Source of the DNA: Hydractinia symbiolongicarpus
Lineage: Eukaryota > Cnidaria > Hydrozoa > Anthoathecata > Hydractiniidae
Assembly: GCF_029227915.1 (NCBI RefSeq)
Contig: NC_079880.1
Coordinates: 3,784,001 to 3,848,000, forward strand
Direction: 5' to 3'
Length of the DNA: 64,000 nt
The notes below the pieces were generated by a model. The model was not told the DNA's origin, searched no databases, and worked only from the letters and a program-made list of their open reading frames with translations. Made by a program: the position numbers and the translations under genes. Position 1 is the stretch's first letter; the number at the start of each line of letters is the position of its first letter. This document shows positions 63,241-64,000 of the stretch, piece by piece.

Positions 63241-64000
63241 CGCCGGCAAACGAAATCCCGCGTTTTCCCGTAAATCCGGGGCTTAACCCGTATATTCGAA
63301 TATATACAAAGAAAGTACCCAGGGTGTAAACTCATTTCCCGGACGACTTTTTAAATTTATTTTTCACCACTAAAACGCATGAGACTTGTAGTTTTCAAAA
63401 ATGTTTTCATTTTTGATGAGACGCTTAATGAAAGAGGTTTAATCGCCGGAAAACGAAAACCCGCGATTTCCCGTAAATCCCGGGCTTGGCCCGTATAGTC
63501 AAATGTATACAAAGAAAGTACCCTGTGAGTAAACTCATTTCCAGAACGATTTTTTAAATTATTTTTTCACCACTAAAACGCATAAGACTTGTAGTTTTTA
63601 AAAATGTTTTCATTTTTGATGAGACGCTGAATAAAAGAAGTTTAATCGCAGGCAAACGAAAACCCGCGATTTCCCGTAAATCCCGGGCTTGGCCCGTATA
63701 GTCAAAAGTATACAAAAAAAGTACCCAGGGAGTAAACTCATTTCCCAAACAATTTTATAAATTATTATTTCACCACTAAAACGCATGAGACTAGTAGTTT
63801 TCAAGAATGTTTTCATTTTTGATGAGACGCTGAATAAAAGCAGTTTAATCGCCGGCAAACGAAAACCCGCGATTTCCCGTAAATCCCGTGCTTGGCACGT
63901 ATAGTCGAATGTATACAAAGAAAGTACCCTGTGAGTAAACTCATTTCCAAAACGATTTTTTAAAATATATTTTCACCACTAAAACGCATAAGACTTGTAG
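63241..64000 (+). repeat. Boundary block, copy 3 (partial, cut by window end)
   Basis: The palindrome monomer (63291-63304), a TTAATGAAAGAGG monomer (63424), a GCAGGC monomer, an ACTAGTAG monomer (63790), a GGCACG/GTCGAATG joint and an AAAATATATTTTC monomer follow in the same order as in 6.47-7.56 kb, with two monomers fewer. The array continues beyond the window. Confidence 0.78.

Larger units (their letters stand above)
1..64000 (+). repeat. Head-to-tail satellite array, about 203-bp monomer, whole window
   Basis: Successive GTATAC-AAAG landmarks fall at 3, 206, 408, 611, 813 and 1016, a step of 203 or 202 bp that persists to the last base. The 202-bp forms lack one G in one of two places (CCCTAAA for CCCGTAAA, or CCCGGCTT for CCCGGGCTT). 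All copies read in the same direction and no unrelated sequence interrupts them. Each monomer runs from GTATAC through a T-tract region, CACCACTAAAACGCA, a second T/A-tract region, GATGAGACGCTGAATAAAAG, and a GC-rich CCCG module. A monomer near 200 bp in arrays of this size is typical of eukaryotic centromeric or heterochromatic satellites. I do not recognise the family. Centromere function is inference only. Confidence 0.98.

Noticed and set aside
457-63918. Recurrent open reading frames of 64-102 codons on the minus strand and 65-82 codons on the plus strand
   Set aside because: They sit at the same place in each monomer and are broken or restored by single-base satellite variants. With monomers of 203 or 202 bp the frame shifts at every repeat, so no frame runs through more than about one and a half monomers. 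There is no start context, no family resemblance and no selection on reading frame. They are by-products of the repeat.
1-64000. CRISPR array
   Set aside because: The whole 203-bp unit is repeated, with no short conserved repeat separated by unique spacers, and no cas genes.
1-64000. Ribosomal DNA spacer, tRNA or snRNA cluster
   Set aside because: No rRNA, tRNA box A/B or snRNA-like segment is present in any monomer. Promoter-like T-runs are part of the satellite composition.
1-64000. Transposon or retroelement inside the array
   Set aside because: Every joint I followed continues into another satellite monomer. No target-site duplication, terminal repeats, poly-A tail or coding remnant interrupts the 203-bp rhythm.

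Overview
The whole 64 kb window is one uninterrupted satellite DNA array. A monomer of about 203 bp is repeated head to tail roughly 320 times, always in the same orientation. I see no single-copy DNA, no gene, no RNA gene, no transposon and no array edge, so the array continues past both ends. This size and layout indicate a eukaryotic chromosome (centromeric, pericentromeric or other heterochromatin), probably from a long-read assembly. I do not recognise the satellite family and cannot name the species or lineage. Each monomer is AT-rich over about three quarters of its length, with several short T/A tracts. The remainder is a compact GC-rich, CpG-containing module with four CCCG motifs about 10 bp apart.

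The monomers are not interchangeable. Diagnostic variants fall in a fixed order and define a higher-order repeat (HOR). The best landmark is a 155-bp monomer ('D') that has lost the 47-bp GC module. I count 18 copies. D-to-D spacings of 1,774 bp (three times 1,774 or 1,775) show a canonical nine-monomer unit, named here A-B-C-D-E-F-G-H-I. Shorter spacings (763, 965, 1,370/1,371) and longer ones (2,381, 2,787) are the same unit with monomers deleted or repeated. Two versions of the 9-mer coexist. They share A-E but carry different F-G-H-I blocks (type 1 and type 2, same length).

Layout: 1-6.3 kb, mosaic with 608-bp trimers and no D monomer. 6.3-7.5 kb, a 'boundary' block with a TATATTCGAATATA palindrome, recurring near 15.8-16.9 kb and 63.2-64 kb. 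7.5-22.3 kb, type 1 HORs with local duplications of 608, 1,014 and 1,214 bp. 22.2-26.4 kb, a 2,133-bp tandem duplication. 26.4-31.3 kb, type 1 HORs. 31.3-43.9 kb, type 1 and type 2 HORs mixed. 43.96-56.72 kb, two nearly identical 6,384-bp copies of a type 2 segment. 56.7-63.2 kb, trimers and longer units like those near 6 kb. 63.2-64 kb, return to the boundary block.

The biology visible here is satellite evolution: unequal crossovers whose joints can be placed to within tens of bases, two microhomology deletions (one amplified 18 times, one single-copy), chimeric monomers, and many monomer-diagnostic differences that look like CpG transitions. The open reading frames are chance by-products of the repeat, not genes. 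All coordinates and spacings were derived by reading the sequence. Identity statements are by eye and incomplete.
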